Positions 33,755 through 46,058 of a DNA stretch of 64,000 nt are shown in pieces; the stretch's first letter is position 1, and each line of letters begins with the position of its first letter. Where the stretch lies: positions 43,087,001-43,151,000 of the forward strand of contig CM074858.1 in assembly GCA_037501455.1 (NCBI GenBank), given 5' to 3'. The DNA comes from Lantana camara (lineage: Eukaryota; Streptophyta; Magnoliopsida; Lamiales; Verbenaceae). Under the pieces are notes generated by a model that ran no database searches, was not told the DNA's origin, and saw only the letters and a list, made by a program, of their open reading frames with translations. The position numbers were made by a program, and so were the translations under genes.

Positions 33755-36700
33755 TGTGACACCCCAAACGGAGGATGCCACATCCCCCGCACTAAGACCC
33801 AGACCCGGTCACGAAATGGAAAGTCCATGCCCGAATCCGAATCAAAGCGAACGGGAGACCAACTCACACACTAGGCTAGGCGGATCCAACTTGACCAAAA
33901 CTCAGAGTGCGGAAGCAATTAAAACCAACAACAATAGATAGCGGAAGCATTTAAAACAAAACATGCAAAGCAGGTGACGGGTTCAACTAGCATAGATACC
34001 TAATCCCGAATAATAGATCAACAAACATAACAAGTGACGGGTTTAACTAGCATAAATCCCTAATCCCGAATATCAACATAAAATAATAATCATCAAGTGC
34101 CACAAGGGACCGAATGAGAGTGCCACGCAGGGCTACCGAATAGTAAAGTATAATCTCAAGTCTACAAGTCAAAGCATAAGTAAAGTGTATGAAAAGACAA
34201 ATGCAAAAGAAAGACTAGACCGACCAAGTGCAACTCAAATGACTCACTTCCGCCTAGCAAACGCCAACAACCTGCAACTAAAAGTGTAAATGAGGGGTCA
34301 GTCAACTTGACCGAGTGAGGGGGCTAACGCACACCCACAATATATATATATAAGGAGCATAGCACATAATAAAAAAAAAAAGATGGACCCATGAACCGGG
34401 GATAGGTGTTACATACCAAAACGTTTTGAAAGAACCCGAATAAGATATAGATATAAGTTTAGAACCCATTTTCCAGAAAGACTCTATCCCGATTCATAAT
34501 TCCATAACATAACATAATCAACTGCTCGGCGAGTACGAGCTTCCCACCTTTACTCCTCAGAACATAAATCACAATCAATCCAACCGCTACACCAATGATG
34601 GAGGGGATGTACAGTCCCCAAAACCATCTATAATAACACCGTCTAAAATAGACTTGATCTCAAGAGGGTAGCGAACCCACAAGAGTTATCCCCAGCCTTA
34701 GCCGAAGGCTCAAGATATCACGCCTCCCTCATCACCCTAAGGTCGCGCAATGATATCTTAAATGGAAACTACGCACATGGTTGAAACTCCGACGGCCCTA
34801 ACCATCCCGGAGGCCCCATTACCCGTAGCTCCTCGGATCCACAATATAACAGGACATAACAGATACCATATAACATGGTTAACTCGCTACAGAATCATAA
34901 CACAACTGAATTTTTCCAAAATAGCTTACATATGCCTCAAAAACTGGTTTTTATACATATTCCTACGCGAAGGAATTTAAGCCCGTAGACACCCACCCAC
35001 GCAGAACCCACGCGATGGGATTTAAGCCCGTAAGCACCCATCCACGTAGAACCCACGCGATGGAATTTAAGCCCGTAAGCACCCATCCACGCAGAACGCA
35101 CACAAGGTCATAAACATATCATATCCAACACATACGTATTTATAGTAAGGTATACTCGCATACAAGGGTAGAAATCAGCATGTAAAGACCATAGGTCGCA
35201 TAACTATACAAAATCCTAAACCTCACCTCGTGAAAGTAGAGTCTGAGAGTGTGAAGGGCCAAACACTCTAAACCTCAGGCCCACCGACACCACCAAACTC
35301 TGTGACAAAACATATAGAAGCCCAGACTTAGACTCTATATGGACCAAACAAGACGCACGACATTGCTCAACATGATCGTGGTTATGCATAAGTGTTCATG
35401 TTGTGCTTGGATAAGGTGTCGTGGTCATTCAAGGTATATCAATGCTCAACAAGGTCATATTTACAAGCAACCAACACGCAGTTCCATATCCAAAGATGCA
35501 AGATCAATTTAGGAAGTCAATGTATTCACAAAATGCATATTAAATCATCCAATGTCACAGGGTTCAATTATAATATCAGAATTAAGCATCAAGTTCATGA
35601 CGAGTTATAAAGTGTATAAGTAAGAGCAACTTGATCTTATAAACATACAAAGTTGTTGTACGTAGATGGCATGCTTGATACAAATAAAGAGTGCATTTAA
35701 TTCACTTAAGAGCATACTTTACAACTTCACAACATGTTTGGTACACAAGCTCAAGTCACATTCATAGTTTCGTAAATATTACACTTACATCCCCTAAGTT
35801 ATTTATAAAAGTTTAGAATTATTACACATACATCGCCTTAGTTGATTACTGAGCATAATTGTTCGTTTAAAGTGTTTATACAATTATTCAGCCAGGAATT
35901 AATTACTTACAAACATGACAATTATCAATTTATCTTAATTCATAATATACCATTTCCGAGTAGTAAGAGTAAATCAAAATATTACAATTCTAACTCCTTT
36001 CATGCATAAAGTCTCAAGTTGTTCAAGCATCTTTCATGTATCTAAATTTATATTTGAAACACAATTTACAACAAACATAACATGGAGAACGTCTCAAATT
36101 CATATAGAGAAATCACAACAAGTTCGTTCTTCTAAAATATCATTCAAGTTCATTTAGTCACATAAGAAATTAGTTTCTAAATATTACACTAACATCCCTT
36201 CATATCTAAACACATAGCATAAATTCATCACATCGGGATTCAAATTGTAAATCGAAACATTCATGCATATCACAATCCATTCAATATATGTTTTCGTATA
36301 CGATTGGAATATATCTCGATCAACAAACCAACAATAACCAATTTATTTACACTTAAAACAATTAATTCAAATAATCACAATTACGCAAAATAATTCGTAA
36401 TAAATAGATCGAGTGTCCGATTAACGAACGGAAAGTGGCGTTGAACTCACCACAACGAGACGAACATTCTGACCAAATGCCGCCGGAACGCCACCACTTT
36501 AGCTGCCGGAATTTGGCCGGACCGCCGCCGGGCCGCCTTCGAAGGTCGCCGGAAAAATCCCGAAAAATTAGTTCTGAATGAAGTCTTCGTGCCCGTTCCG
36601 AATCCTCGATCAATTTCTGGAAATTCCAAGTCAATCTCCTCCAATTTCAGATCTAAGAGCACGAAAACCCTAAAATCTTAAAACTCAAATTACTTCCAAA

Positions 36701-38009
36701 CCGGTGAACCAAAATACGATCCGAAAGAAGCGTTGTCTTACCCATGACGAGCTCTTCGAAAGCCCTAACGTAGCTCACCGGAAAAATCCTCGGAGCTAGC
36801 GCCGCCGTTGCACCACCACTATGCCACCGCAATCCGCCGCCAATCCACCGAATCTGGAGTCGCGTGATCACAGGATACTAGTTCTCGCTGTTCCGAACAA
36901 CTTTCGTGGGCCCGAGCCCACGTCACCGGAACGACCACCTACGGCCAAGATCTAGTTAAATTGATGCCGGAAATGAACTCAGGAGGTCGAAAAACCTAGG
37001 AAACCATCAAGCCCCGTCGAAAACCACCGCCGAAAGCGGCGGAATCACGCCGTTACAGTGACGGGCGCCACCGCAGCGATCTTCAAGCGGCGCGTGCGGC
37101 GCCATCGCGGCTCCGATGGCCATGCCGCCGACGTCAAACGAAGTGCCGGGATGTCCTCTTGCTGGGTCTTCGACGCGTGCATCGAGGAAATGGCCGAAAA
37201 CCGCCGCGAAGATCGGCGAAGTGGCGGCGGTCTGACAGCTGCACCGCTGCTACTGAAATCCGGCCATAACTCCACCACCATTCGTCGTTAGGCCGTGAAA
37301 TTGGTACTCTTGCATACGTCTCGCCGATATAATCGAAATGGACTATTCGTTTGTTGAATTCCGTCGAGAAATGATCGAGTTATGGGCTCGTAACCGAAGT
37401 CGTACATAGTGACCGCGGGAGAGAGAGTGGGAGAGGAGAGAGAGAGAGAAAAGGGATTGGGAGAAATGTGTCTTGTGCACAAGCTATATACAACCGGGTA
37501 TCCTTATCGCGTAGCAAAGAGAAATATCGTGTACAATTAATCGTAAATAAAATTGGTAAAGTTACGAATAAACATTCAAGCTCCGCATAAATTTTATAAA
37601 TTAAAATGAAATAGAGATTTACCAATTAGAGTTTAATTCAATTTAATTTTAGAAACTTTTCGTATAATTTAACGACACTTCGTAAACACATGATTGACAA
37701 TTAATCTCAAGGAATTCAAGTAAACCGAAATTAAACAAGTTACAAGTTAGGTAACATGATGGATTTAAAATCAACTTGACAATTATTTCATGGAATAAAT
37801 TTGAATTAAATCAAATTAGACAGTTAGGGTTAAATATGCACGTAATTAATCAAGTTGACAATTAATCTTCGAATAATTCGACTGAACACATATTAAATTG
37901 CCTTTACATTAAATCACATAATTCAAGAACTCTTAAATTAAACACACACAAGTGTAGAGACTTACTTGTTAATATCGTAGGGACGTCCTTCGAGAAAACG
38001 GGCGTCACA
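33755..38009 (-). repeat. 5' LTR of the LARD-like element, 4255 bp
   Basis: Longer and more complete copy. Contains the 45-bp tandem repeat (34965-35100), the 35759-36539 segment lost from the 3' copy, a donor-like GG|GTAAGAC near 36740 (minus) and a TATA-like motif near 37480-37491. The small ORF at 35392-35610 recurs at 29304-29522 only because the LTRs are copies. Confidence 0.92.
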
Positions 38010-40380
38010 AAAACAGTATCAATCTGCGAATCCTATTTAGAAAGTTAAAAGGACCAAGAAGCCCTTTTGAGATAAAAGGTATTTCAGCCATGAAGTTGCT
38101 TGTGCCAGTTCATATGGATATGTGATCCTATGAATGTTCAAGCAAGAGAAAGTTTTTGGATATTTCATCATTCGTTTGAATGATTACTCTAGATACAGAT
38201 ACATTTATTCGATGAGACTTAAGTCTGTATTTTGAAGAGTTCAAAGAATATAAGACTGAAGTCAAAGAGTCAAATTAGAAAACATATGAAGGCACTCCGA
38301 TTAGATCGAAGTAATGATAAGTATCTATGTTCAGAGTTAAATAGAATTTCTCAAATGAGATTAGATCTCAACTATCTGTATGAGATACGACTTAGCAAAG
38401 ATGTATTACAGAAAAGAGAAATAAAACTCTGATAGAGATGGTAAAGATTCATGAAGAGTCATGCTACCCTATGAATTTTGTTTTGGGGTCTTGCACACAA
38501 AACGACAAACCTAGTTCTATCTAAGTCAGTTCCTAAAACACTGATGGATCTGTAGCTAGGGTGAAAACCCTGTATCTTTTATCTTCGGATTTAAGGTAGC
38601 CTGGTCCACGAGTTAAGGATGGATCCTGACAAGTTAGAATAAAGAACAAAGGTTTACTTGTTCTAAGGTTATCCTAGAAGAACAAGAGGTGGTACATTTT
38701 GTAATTTGAGAAATCACAAAAGATGTTTGTGAATATTTCAAAGATAATTACATAGAGAACCACAAAGGGTGGAAGCAAAGTAGTGCTAAAAGAAATAACA
38801 GTATTAGATACTGATTTTCGTAAACCCGTGATAATTTAAAATGTATTAGATAAATGTGATGTACCAAATACCACATGTGATGTAGAGACGTGTACACGAG
38901 AGCATCATTGTAGTGGGAGGATTGTCAGGACACCTGACGAGATATCTAAGATTGACCCAAGTGGTTGAATCTGATGTATCTGATCCTGTCACGTGTAATG
39001 AAGCTATAAAAAATATAGATGCTGACCGTTTAGTAAATATCCATGGAATCTAAGCTAGGATCTCTGTAATCTAACAAAGTCTTGAACTTGTAGAGGCGCC
39101 TGAAGGCATTAAACTCATTGGATGCAATTGGGTTCTACAATAAAACAAAAGGAAAGAATGGACGAAAAAGTAGAGACTTCATAGCAAACTTATGGCAAGG
39201 GATTTTACCCAGAAAGAAGAAATCATTTATGAGGTCTTCTCGCCTATAGCAATTCTTAAGTCCATTATTCTCTCCATTTTATCTCATTATCGATTATGAG
39301 ATTAGACAAATGGATATAAAGACTATGTTCTTGAACGGGCACCTTCAAGAAGAAAAACATGACATAACCTGAAGGCTTCACAGCCAGAAATCAGGTGCAT
39401 ATAATGCAAGCTTAATAGATCGATTTATGATCTTAAGCAAGTGTCTAGATTATGGAGCATCAGAATTATAAGGCAATTTAAATTCTTTGGATTTGTATAA
39501 TTGCCTGATGAACCATGAGTGTACAAAATGACATCATGATAGCGTCGTAACATTTTTACTTGATACGTAAACGATATTCTGCTCATTGGGAATGATGCAA
39601 GAATTTTGTCAGTGGTCAAGATTCGGATGACAAATCAGTTTGACACGTAAAGACCTAAGTGAGACCAATAATATTCCAAGGATCAGACTTTTTTCGTGAT
39701 CATGAGAATAAGAAGATTGGTTTATTACATGAAGCATATACAGATAAGATACTGGTAAGGTATAATATAACAAATTCCAAGAAAGGTTCATTACCTTTTA
39801 GATATCGAATTTATCTATCTCGGATCAGTGTCCTGAGACACCTGAAGAGATAGAAGATATGATTAGAGTTCTGCAGCGGAAGCTTTATGTATGTCATATT
39901 ATGTACAGGGCCAGCTGTCTATTATGAAATAGGTCTAAGTCAACAGATATTAGTCAAACCATAGAATCTGACACTGGGTAGTAGTGAAAGCATATATTGG
40001 AGTACTTGAGAAGGACTTGAGATTATATGCTTGTCTACCACAGTGGTGAGCTCATTTCAATAGAGTACATAGATTCGGATATACAATCTGATTTGTATTC
40101 TAGATGTTTGACATCAGAATACGTGTTTACTCTTGAAAGAGCAACTGTTAATTGGAGAATGTTAAGCAGACTTGTATTGCTTACACCGCCATGGAAGTCA
40201 AATACATGGTAGCTTGACAAGCAGCTAGTTAGATGTATTGGATTCATGATTTTCTAGTTATTGACTCTGAGAAACATCTGATAGATTCCTTTACCAAGGT
40301 ACTGGCGTAAAAGAGTGCAAAACGAGTTTTGACACTCGTGTGAAAGGAATAAGACTTAGATGTATAGCCAAATTAAATTT
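38010..40380 (+). pseudogene. Copia integrase, reverse transcriptase and RNase H relic
   Basis: Continues copia pol after the nested insertion. Recognisable pieces: RKLKGPRSPF (integrase linker), DYSRYRYIY-like core near 38190, KLIGCNWV then RDFTQKEEIIYEVFSPIA (RT, 39100-39260), SIYDLKQVSRLW (39417-39450), and EYIDSDIQSDLYSRCLTSEYVFTLERATVNWRM (RNase H, 40070-40170). Many stops and frameshifts, none of the enzymes intact. Order and spacing match a normal copia pol. Confidence 0.85.
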
Positions 40381-40395
40381 AGGGCAAGTGGAAGA
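40381..40395 (+). other. Copia polypurine tract
   Basis: AGGGCAAGTGGAAGA directly before the 3' LTR start TGTTGGG, the usual copia pattern (AAGTGGGAGATTGTTGGG) with one change. Confidence 0.85.
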
Positions 40396-40396
40396 T

Positions 40397-42534
40397 TGTT
40401 GGGAATAGTGCCCTGAAAATTCAATATGTTGAATTAATTAAACTGAATTTACAGCGAATTGTGAGTATTTCACATATTAATAATTAATGACGTGTGGTGG
40501 TATTCTCATATGAAATGTGTTTCATAGGAAAAGACTTTGAATACCAAAATCACGTGTCATTAAAGTTCTAGTCGGTAAGACAAGAATATGTTCTTATCAA
40601 GACTATAACGTGGTTATATAAGATGATTAGTCTTTCGTCATAGGGAATGGTGATTCCAATTATAACACGTTGATGATTTTCAATAGGATTGGAAACATCG
40701 ATCTAGACCACTGAGATTATTCATTTTATACTGCTATCTAAAATGAATAAAATCTCAGGAAGCATTGTACTCTTAATCCTGATAATGTTTCGGCTTTAGG
40801 CATGTAGTGTTAGTCGCTGTAACATACTCGAAGTGAGGTCTCGGTAACGGGTGGCCAAAATACTTTGTATGTTCGGTGATTACATGAAATGCGCTAAAGA
40901 GTTGTATTGATCGAGAAATCTGTGGCCTTACTGGAAGGTAAGAGATATCCTTGAAATAGATTTGTAAAAGTTCGAATTAAGACTTTGGCCAAAGCACTTC
41001 GCGTGATAACGTCACCGAAGTTGTATGTTGAATGTGTTTCACATACAGAGAATTTGAACTTAAGGCGAATCAATAAATTTCAAATTAGAGATGAAAAATA
41101 AATTATAGTAGTTGCAATTTATTTTTCATGGATATCTACACGCAGGAGTAAAATGCGAAATTATTCTAGATCGAGAAATTCGTGAATAATTTAATTAATT
41201 TTAGAGTGCAACAATATTTATTTAGTGGAATTAAATATTGTTAAACGGTAATGAATTATTATCATGAGATGATAATATATTAATCCGTTTGGAGCTAAAA
41301 TTAATTAGTCCTGCAGGTCCCCCTGTAAGCCCCAATTGACAACCCAAAGAGAAAATATTAAAAGGAGAAGAGAAATGAATTTTCAAAGTGTTTGAAAATG
41401 GCCAAGGAATTTATTTTAACAAAATAAATTAAAGTTCCAAAGAGTTGGAAATGCCCGGAATTTTATTTTGGAGAAAATAAAATTTTCATCGAAAAAATAA
41501 AAATAAAAATTCTGTGATAACGTGGCAGTGCCACGTCAGCAGGCCAGCGTGCGACACGTGGATGGGATTGAGCCACGTCAGCGCAAACGAACGATCCAGA
41601 GTAAACTGGACCGGGCCGGTCAACGGGTCACAGATATGGGTCAACGGGTCAGGTCTCGGATAGGGTCGGACCGGACCCGGACGCGTGGCCGAATCAGAAG
41701 TGGCCACGTGAGCCTGAAACCCTAGGCCGCAAGTGGAACACACGCGCCGCCTTGTGGCGGCGCGTGAGGGCGCGTCCGGCGGCGGATCGGTGCGTTCTCG
41801 GCGGCGTTGGACTCGTAGTGACAAGGACTACAACGTGGTCACCTCGATTTTCGTGCCCAAGTTGGCTACACAAGTGGGGTGTGAAATTACTATTTTTCCC
41901 TCAGTTTTTCCCCTATAAATAGGGGTCTTGGCCTTCATTTTTTCATATTCAATTTTGGGAGAGGTTTTGGCTAGTTCTTAGCTTTGAAACCATATCCCTT
42001 TTCTCCTAGTTAATTCCGATTTATTTTGGAATTAATTTTAATTAGGTGTTTATATAAAACACCTAATTTCGGGAGATTAAACCTTGAAAAGGGTTTTCTA
42101 GTTTAAAGTTTTATTTTCTCTAAGTATTTAGAGAAATACTTTCGGAGCCCACACTCTGAGGTTGTCCCTGGGGTTATTGCAGGAAAGCTCTGCCGGTTTC
42201 ACGAGGAGATCGGGTATCGGATTCACGGGAGGTGAATTCAGGAGCTGGAAAAATGTCGTTAGATAGCTACGTTTGCAGTACAATAATATTTTACAGTTGT
42301 TTTATTTTAAGCATGATAAATTATGTGCTCTTAAGTGTTAATTGCATGTTAGATATTTATCTGCTTAAGTGATTTAAAATTTATTATCAATTGCATGTAT
42401 ATACTTGAGTAGTTCTGGCTAAGTCTTCCGCTATAGTATTAAAATGTTTTAGAAATATTTTAATACTTGTATTATAATATATAATTTTAAAATGTGGTCC
42501 CGGACTGCTACTGTTCTGGGCCCACCACCCATCA
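40397..42534 (+). repeat. 3' LTR of the copia element, 2138 bp
   Basis: Matches 23032-25222 with small indels. CACGTG boxes at 41555-41560 and 41705-41710, TATA box at 41914-41921. Ends CACCCATCA at 42534. Confidence 0.92.
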
Positions 42535-42539
42535 TGTAA

Positions 42540-42889
42540 AAATATGGTACTACGTATAAATATGTATAAGTATGGTACTATGTATAAGCTTTGTAGGATT
42601 CGGACTTTGAGCTTTTGTTTTATGATTCATTTGGCCTTGGATGGGCATATTATGTGTAAGTTGTATTATTGATAGCTTGTATGTCTGTATATTCGTGATC
42701 CTGATGCTTCCGCATTCGTTTTGTTTTGTTGCTCGCTCTGTTTGAGGGTCTAGAACGCCTAGCTAGCGTGTGGGTTTTTGGTTTGTCACCCGTTCGCCGT
42801 GGTTTGATACGTGGGCGGAGTCCGCATTTCGTTCCATGTGTTGGGCTACGGTCTGGGGGATGTAGTGCCCTTCGCTCCGGGGTGTTACA
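42540..42889 (+). repeat. 5' LTR of the gag-only element, part 2
   Basis: Continues 23031 across the copia insertion, matching the 3' LTR near 48208-48303 and 57278-57527. Ends GGGGTGTTACA at 42889. Confidence 0.9.
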
Positions 42890-42897
42890 TCTCGAAG

Positions 42898-42909
42898 TGG
42901 TATCAGAGC
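42898..42909 (+). other. Primer-binding site of the gag-only element
   Basis: TGGTATCAGAGC eight bases after the LTR end, then TCTTGGTTGCAAAATC, as in the related elements. Confidence 0.92.
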
Positions 42910-43113
42910 TCTTGGTTGCAAAATCAGAGCTCTAGTGTCGTGTGAGTTTGTCTAGGTCGTTCGGCTTAGGATTATGTGTTTGTTTGCATTCACGATCTCA
43001 TTTATGTGAATGATTTGATGTTAACTATGTTAATCGTTCACATGAACATGCACTTGCTAATCGACATACATCTATATTTCCATTCTAATTTTGAGATTTT
43101 CAGGACACCATCC

Positions 43114-43974
43114 ATGGATCCAATAGCAACTTTGTACCGGGAATTTGGAACTTTTAAGCCTTCGCACTTCCGAGGAGGTAATGATATTGAGGCCGGAGAG
43201 TGGCTCGAGGAGATAGAAGCAGTATTTCGGGTATGGCCATGTGAAGCTCAAAACAAAGTCCGCCTTGTTACCCTACTTCTATAAGGACAAGCAAATTTAT
43301 GGTGGGAAAGAGTTACTCAGCAACTAGAGACGACGGGAGAAGCAATACTATGGGATGTATTTATTCGGGAATTTAGGAAAAGGTACACGCCCGCCCTTCT
43401 ACAAGAGTGAAGACTTGAAGAATTTCTCGTCCTTAAACAAGAAGACAACACCATTATGGAGTATTTGGAGAAGTTCGAAAGGTTGGGTGCTTATGTGCCA
43501 CATATTACAAGCGATGATCGGTTGAAAGCTAAGCACTTTATGAAGTGCCTTCGGGATGAGTTTAGAGGAGATTTCAGCGCAAGAGATACGAGTACATGGA
43601 ACCAAGCCGTTGAGAAGGCATTACGGGTCGAAGCTCGGTTGATGACAAGAAAGCCGGAACAATCATTTGAGCCCGGATCTTGTTCTAACCTACATGTGAG
43701 AAAGAGAGCAATTCGATAAGGAGCACCGACCAAGAAGAGAAGTAACAAGAAGAAATCCAAGCCCCGGAAGACTCCTTGGTTCAAAAGGAAATTTCCACCG
43801 TGTGCTCATTGCGAAGGGACCAACCACGCTTATGATGGATGTTGGATCCGGTTGAAGAGATGTTATGCTTGTGGGTCTTCAGAGCATAAATCCCCGGAGT
43901 GTGATCGTTCGAGGGCTAATAAACAAAGAAGAAAGGATCAAAGACTTAAAGTTGGAGATCAAATCAATCCCTAG
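43114..43974 (+). pseudogene. gag relic of the gag-only element
   Basis: One frame runs from ATGGATCCAATA to TAG 43972-43974. It holds a Gag capsid domain (YREFGTFKPSHFRGG, GQANLWWERVTQQL, EYLEKFERLGAYVPHI) and two CCHC knuckles (CAHCEGTNHAYDGC and CYACGSSEHKSPEC). Three in-frame stops interrupt it: TAA 43282-43284, TGA 43408-43410, TAA 43717-43719. Each is one C-to-T change from a Gln or Arg codon, and there is no frameshift. The Gag would form particles that co-package the element. No pol follows. Confidence 0.88.
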
Positions 43975-45254
43975 AACAGAGGTAATTGCATTCATGGCAC
44001 CATATTCATGCATATTTATTTTGGGGGAACCCATTTTTGCTCTACTTCTCCTTATTTGTTGCCTCTCGTTGCTTGTTCTTCATTTCCTAGTCGTTCTTTG
44101 CCTTTGTTGTTGTTGTGGTGGTTTCTTTTCTTGTTGTTGTGAGTTGAGAGTTCCGGTGTTGCGAGTCGTGAGGGCCGAGCTTGCCCGGTGGTTGTTCTTG
44201 AAGGCGCCTAGTTCTTGTTAAGGTAACTTCGTTACTGTAGGCGTTGGTGGTTGCTTTTGGAGGTCCTTTCAGGCTCAACGATATTTTCGGGTGTTGGATT
44301 GAAGGCTAACCCGTCTATATCCTTGGTGGAAGTGTTTGATTATTCCGGGATGGTGCAATGATCTTTGTGGCTTTCCTTTGGGTTAACCTTGAGGTCGAGC
44401 CAAGCTTGGAGACATAAAGATTGAAGTAAGACACCTTGGTGTTTCTTTGAAGGTTGGAATTTGTTTCCACCAGATAAGGACATCGAGGTTGTCGTGGTCT
44501 TTATCCCGGAGTCGACCTTTTTCGAAGATTCCCTACCGGATGACTCTAGCGTGGATGTAGAGTTTAAGGCGTAGTTGACACGCTCGTAGAAGGTAGTTTC
44601 ATCAATTCGAGTACTTCTTCGTGGAGTGTTCATATCCTATCTAAGAAGAAGATGGGGCGTTAAGATGAAAATAACTATTGTGAGCTAGGCGGGTTAACCG
44701 TGGGAGGAGAATACCCTTCTGGCTTATTTCGAGGAGTCGTTCGTCCTTCTTCAGCATTCCGTAGTCTTTGCCAAGGGTGGTTTCGACAAGGGTATTGTTG
44801 ACTACGTGTTCTGGTAGAAGAACCGAGAAGTGGCTCCAAGAGTAAGTCTCTAAAGTCATCGGGGTTCAACCGGAGATTTATCTTTGTAGAAGCCGTCATC
44901 CCATGACATAAAAGACAAGGAAGAGGCATGGTTCGAGTGGATAGGCTTTTGAAGAGAGTTACCTTGATTACACGAGGATACTCAAACTTCTCCGTTACAA
45001 TCGAGGTACTAAGGAAGACTTCGGTTGTGCGTGGCTAACGGAGAGTTAGAGCCTATGTCTCAAGAAGTGTTTGAACACGAGACTAGTTCCACTCATGGTT
45101 CGAGACTTGAAGAGCCGGTAATGGTGTTGTGGCATGAGAAAAGACATTGCAAACTTTGTGTAGCAATGTTTAACATGCTCTCGGTTGAATGTGGGGTTGG
45201 GTTCGTCTCAAGAGTCATCTTAGGTCTTGCTTAGGACCTGAGGACAGGTCCTTT
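43975..45254 (+). other. Non-coding 3' internal region of the gag-only element
   Basis: No protease, RT or integrase motif in any frame. Small ORFs on both strands (for example 44340-44633 minus) show no recognisable domain. It may be a scrambled pol remnant, but I cannot show that. Confidence 0.65.
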
Positions 45255-45268
45255 TGAAGGAGAGGAGG
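45255..45268 (+). other. Polypurine tract of the gag-only element
   Basis: TGAAGGAGAGGAGG just before LTR start TGTAACATCCCG at 45270. Confidence 0.85.
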
Positions 45269-46058
45269 TTGTAACATCCCGCTCGTCCAGCCTTTCCAGG
45301 TACGCTTCTACGAGAGAGTTCTTTGTGTCTTTAATTATTTAATTATGCAATTATGTGCTATTTTAATGCTAATGTGATTATTTGATATTACTTGAATTTG
45401 ACTGTTTAATTTATAACTTGAGTTTTAACGTTTACGTATGTATGTCTTGTAATTTGCTCCGTATGTGCCCGATTTTGATTTCGTTTCTTGCGAATTTTTG
45501 ATATATGTGAACTATGTGAGTTATGAATGTGATTATATGCTCATCACATGTTTTAGAGTTTGATTTATGTGGTTCTTGGCTCATTTTGTAAAAACGGGAT
45601 TTGTGAAGGACTTGAGGCCCTAACGCGTTTAGCGCACCTCGTGTTCCGGAAGGTGTAACTTGAGCACGGGAATTTGGATTCAAATTCCGGAAGATGCGTT
45701 GGACTCGTAATGAAGAATTCAAGCCAAGGAATCTAACTTTGTATTTTTCTAAGCCCATTTGACCCTCCGAAAGTCGACCGGAACGAGAACGTAGAGACAA
45801 GAAGACACCCTTTGACTAGTCTTGAGTATGTGGGCCCTAATTAACCCCAACTAAACCCTTAACCATGGTTTCTATGCACCTAACTTAACTGTCTCTCTCT
45901 CCCTATGCCTGAAATTTTGAACCACATCCCCTCCCCCCCTAAGCCAAAATATCAACCATAAGAAGAGAAAGGAAAAGAAGAAGAGGGAGGAAGGGTAGAA
46001 CTCGATTTTCATCAAGTTTTGGAACTCAAAATCCATCAAATCTTCACCAAATTAAGAG

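Larger units (their letters stand above)
27665..38009 (-). mobile_element. Non-coding Tekay-related element (LARD-like) nested in copia pol
   Basis: LTRs 27665-31252 (3') and 33755-38009 (5'), with a perfect target duplication AAAAC at 27660-27664 and 38010-38014. Minus orientation, shown by primer site 33733-33746 and polypurine tract 31253-31265. The 2.5-kb internal region has no Gag or Pol homology on either strand, only repeats. Its LTR 3' portion and leader are related to the chromovirus at 1-9701, the likely kind of helper. Confidence 0.92.
23032..42534 (+). mobile_element. Ty1/copia retrotransposon, decayed, with nested insertion
   Basis: LTRs 23032-25222 and 40397-42534 begin TGTTGGGAATAGTGCCC and end CCACCACCCA(G/T)CA. 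Target duplication TGTAT (23027-23031) versus TGTAA (42535-42539), one mismatch; uninterrupted copies of the host LTR read ATGTATAAATATGG here. Primer site 25225-25238, gag/protease relic, pre-integrase piece 27263-27655, then integrase, RT and RNase H pieces 38010-40330, polypurine tract 40381-40395. The copia gene order (integrase before RT) is preserved. Inserted in the gag-only 5' LTR. Confidence 0.93.

Noticed and set aside
41486..41824. Arg-rich ORF on the minus strand, also at 24316-24627
   Set aside because: Antisense to the GC-rich G-box zone of the copia LTRs.
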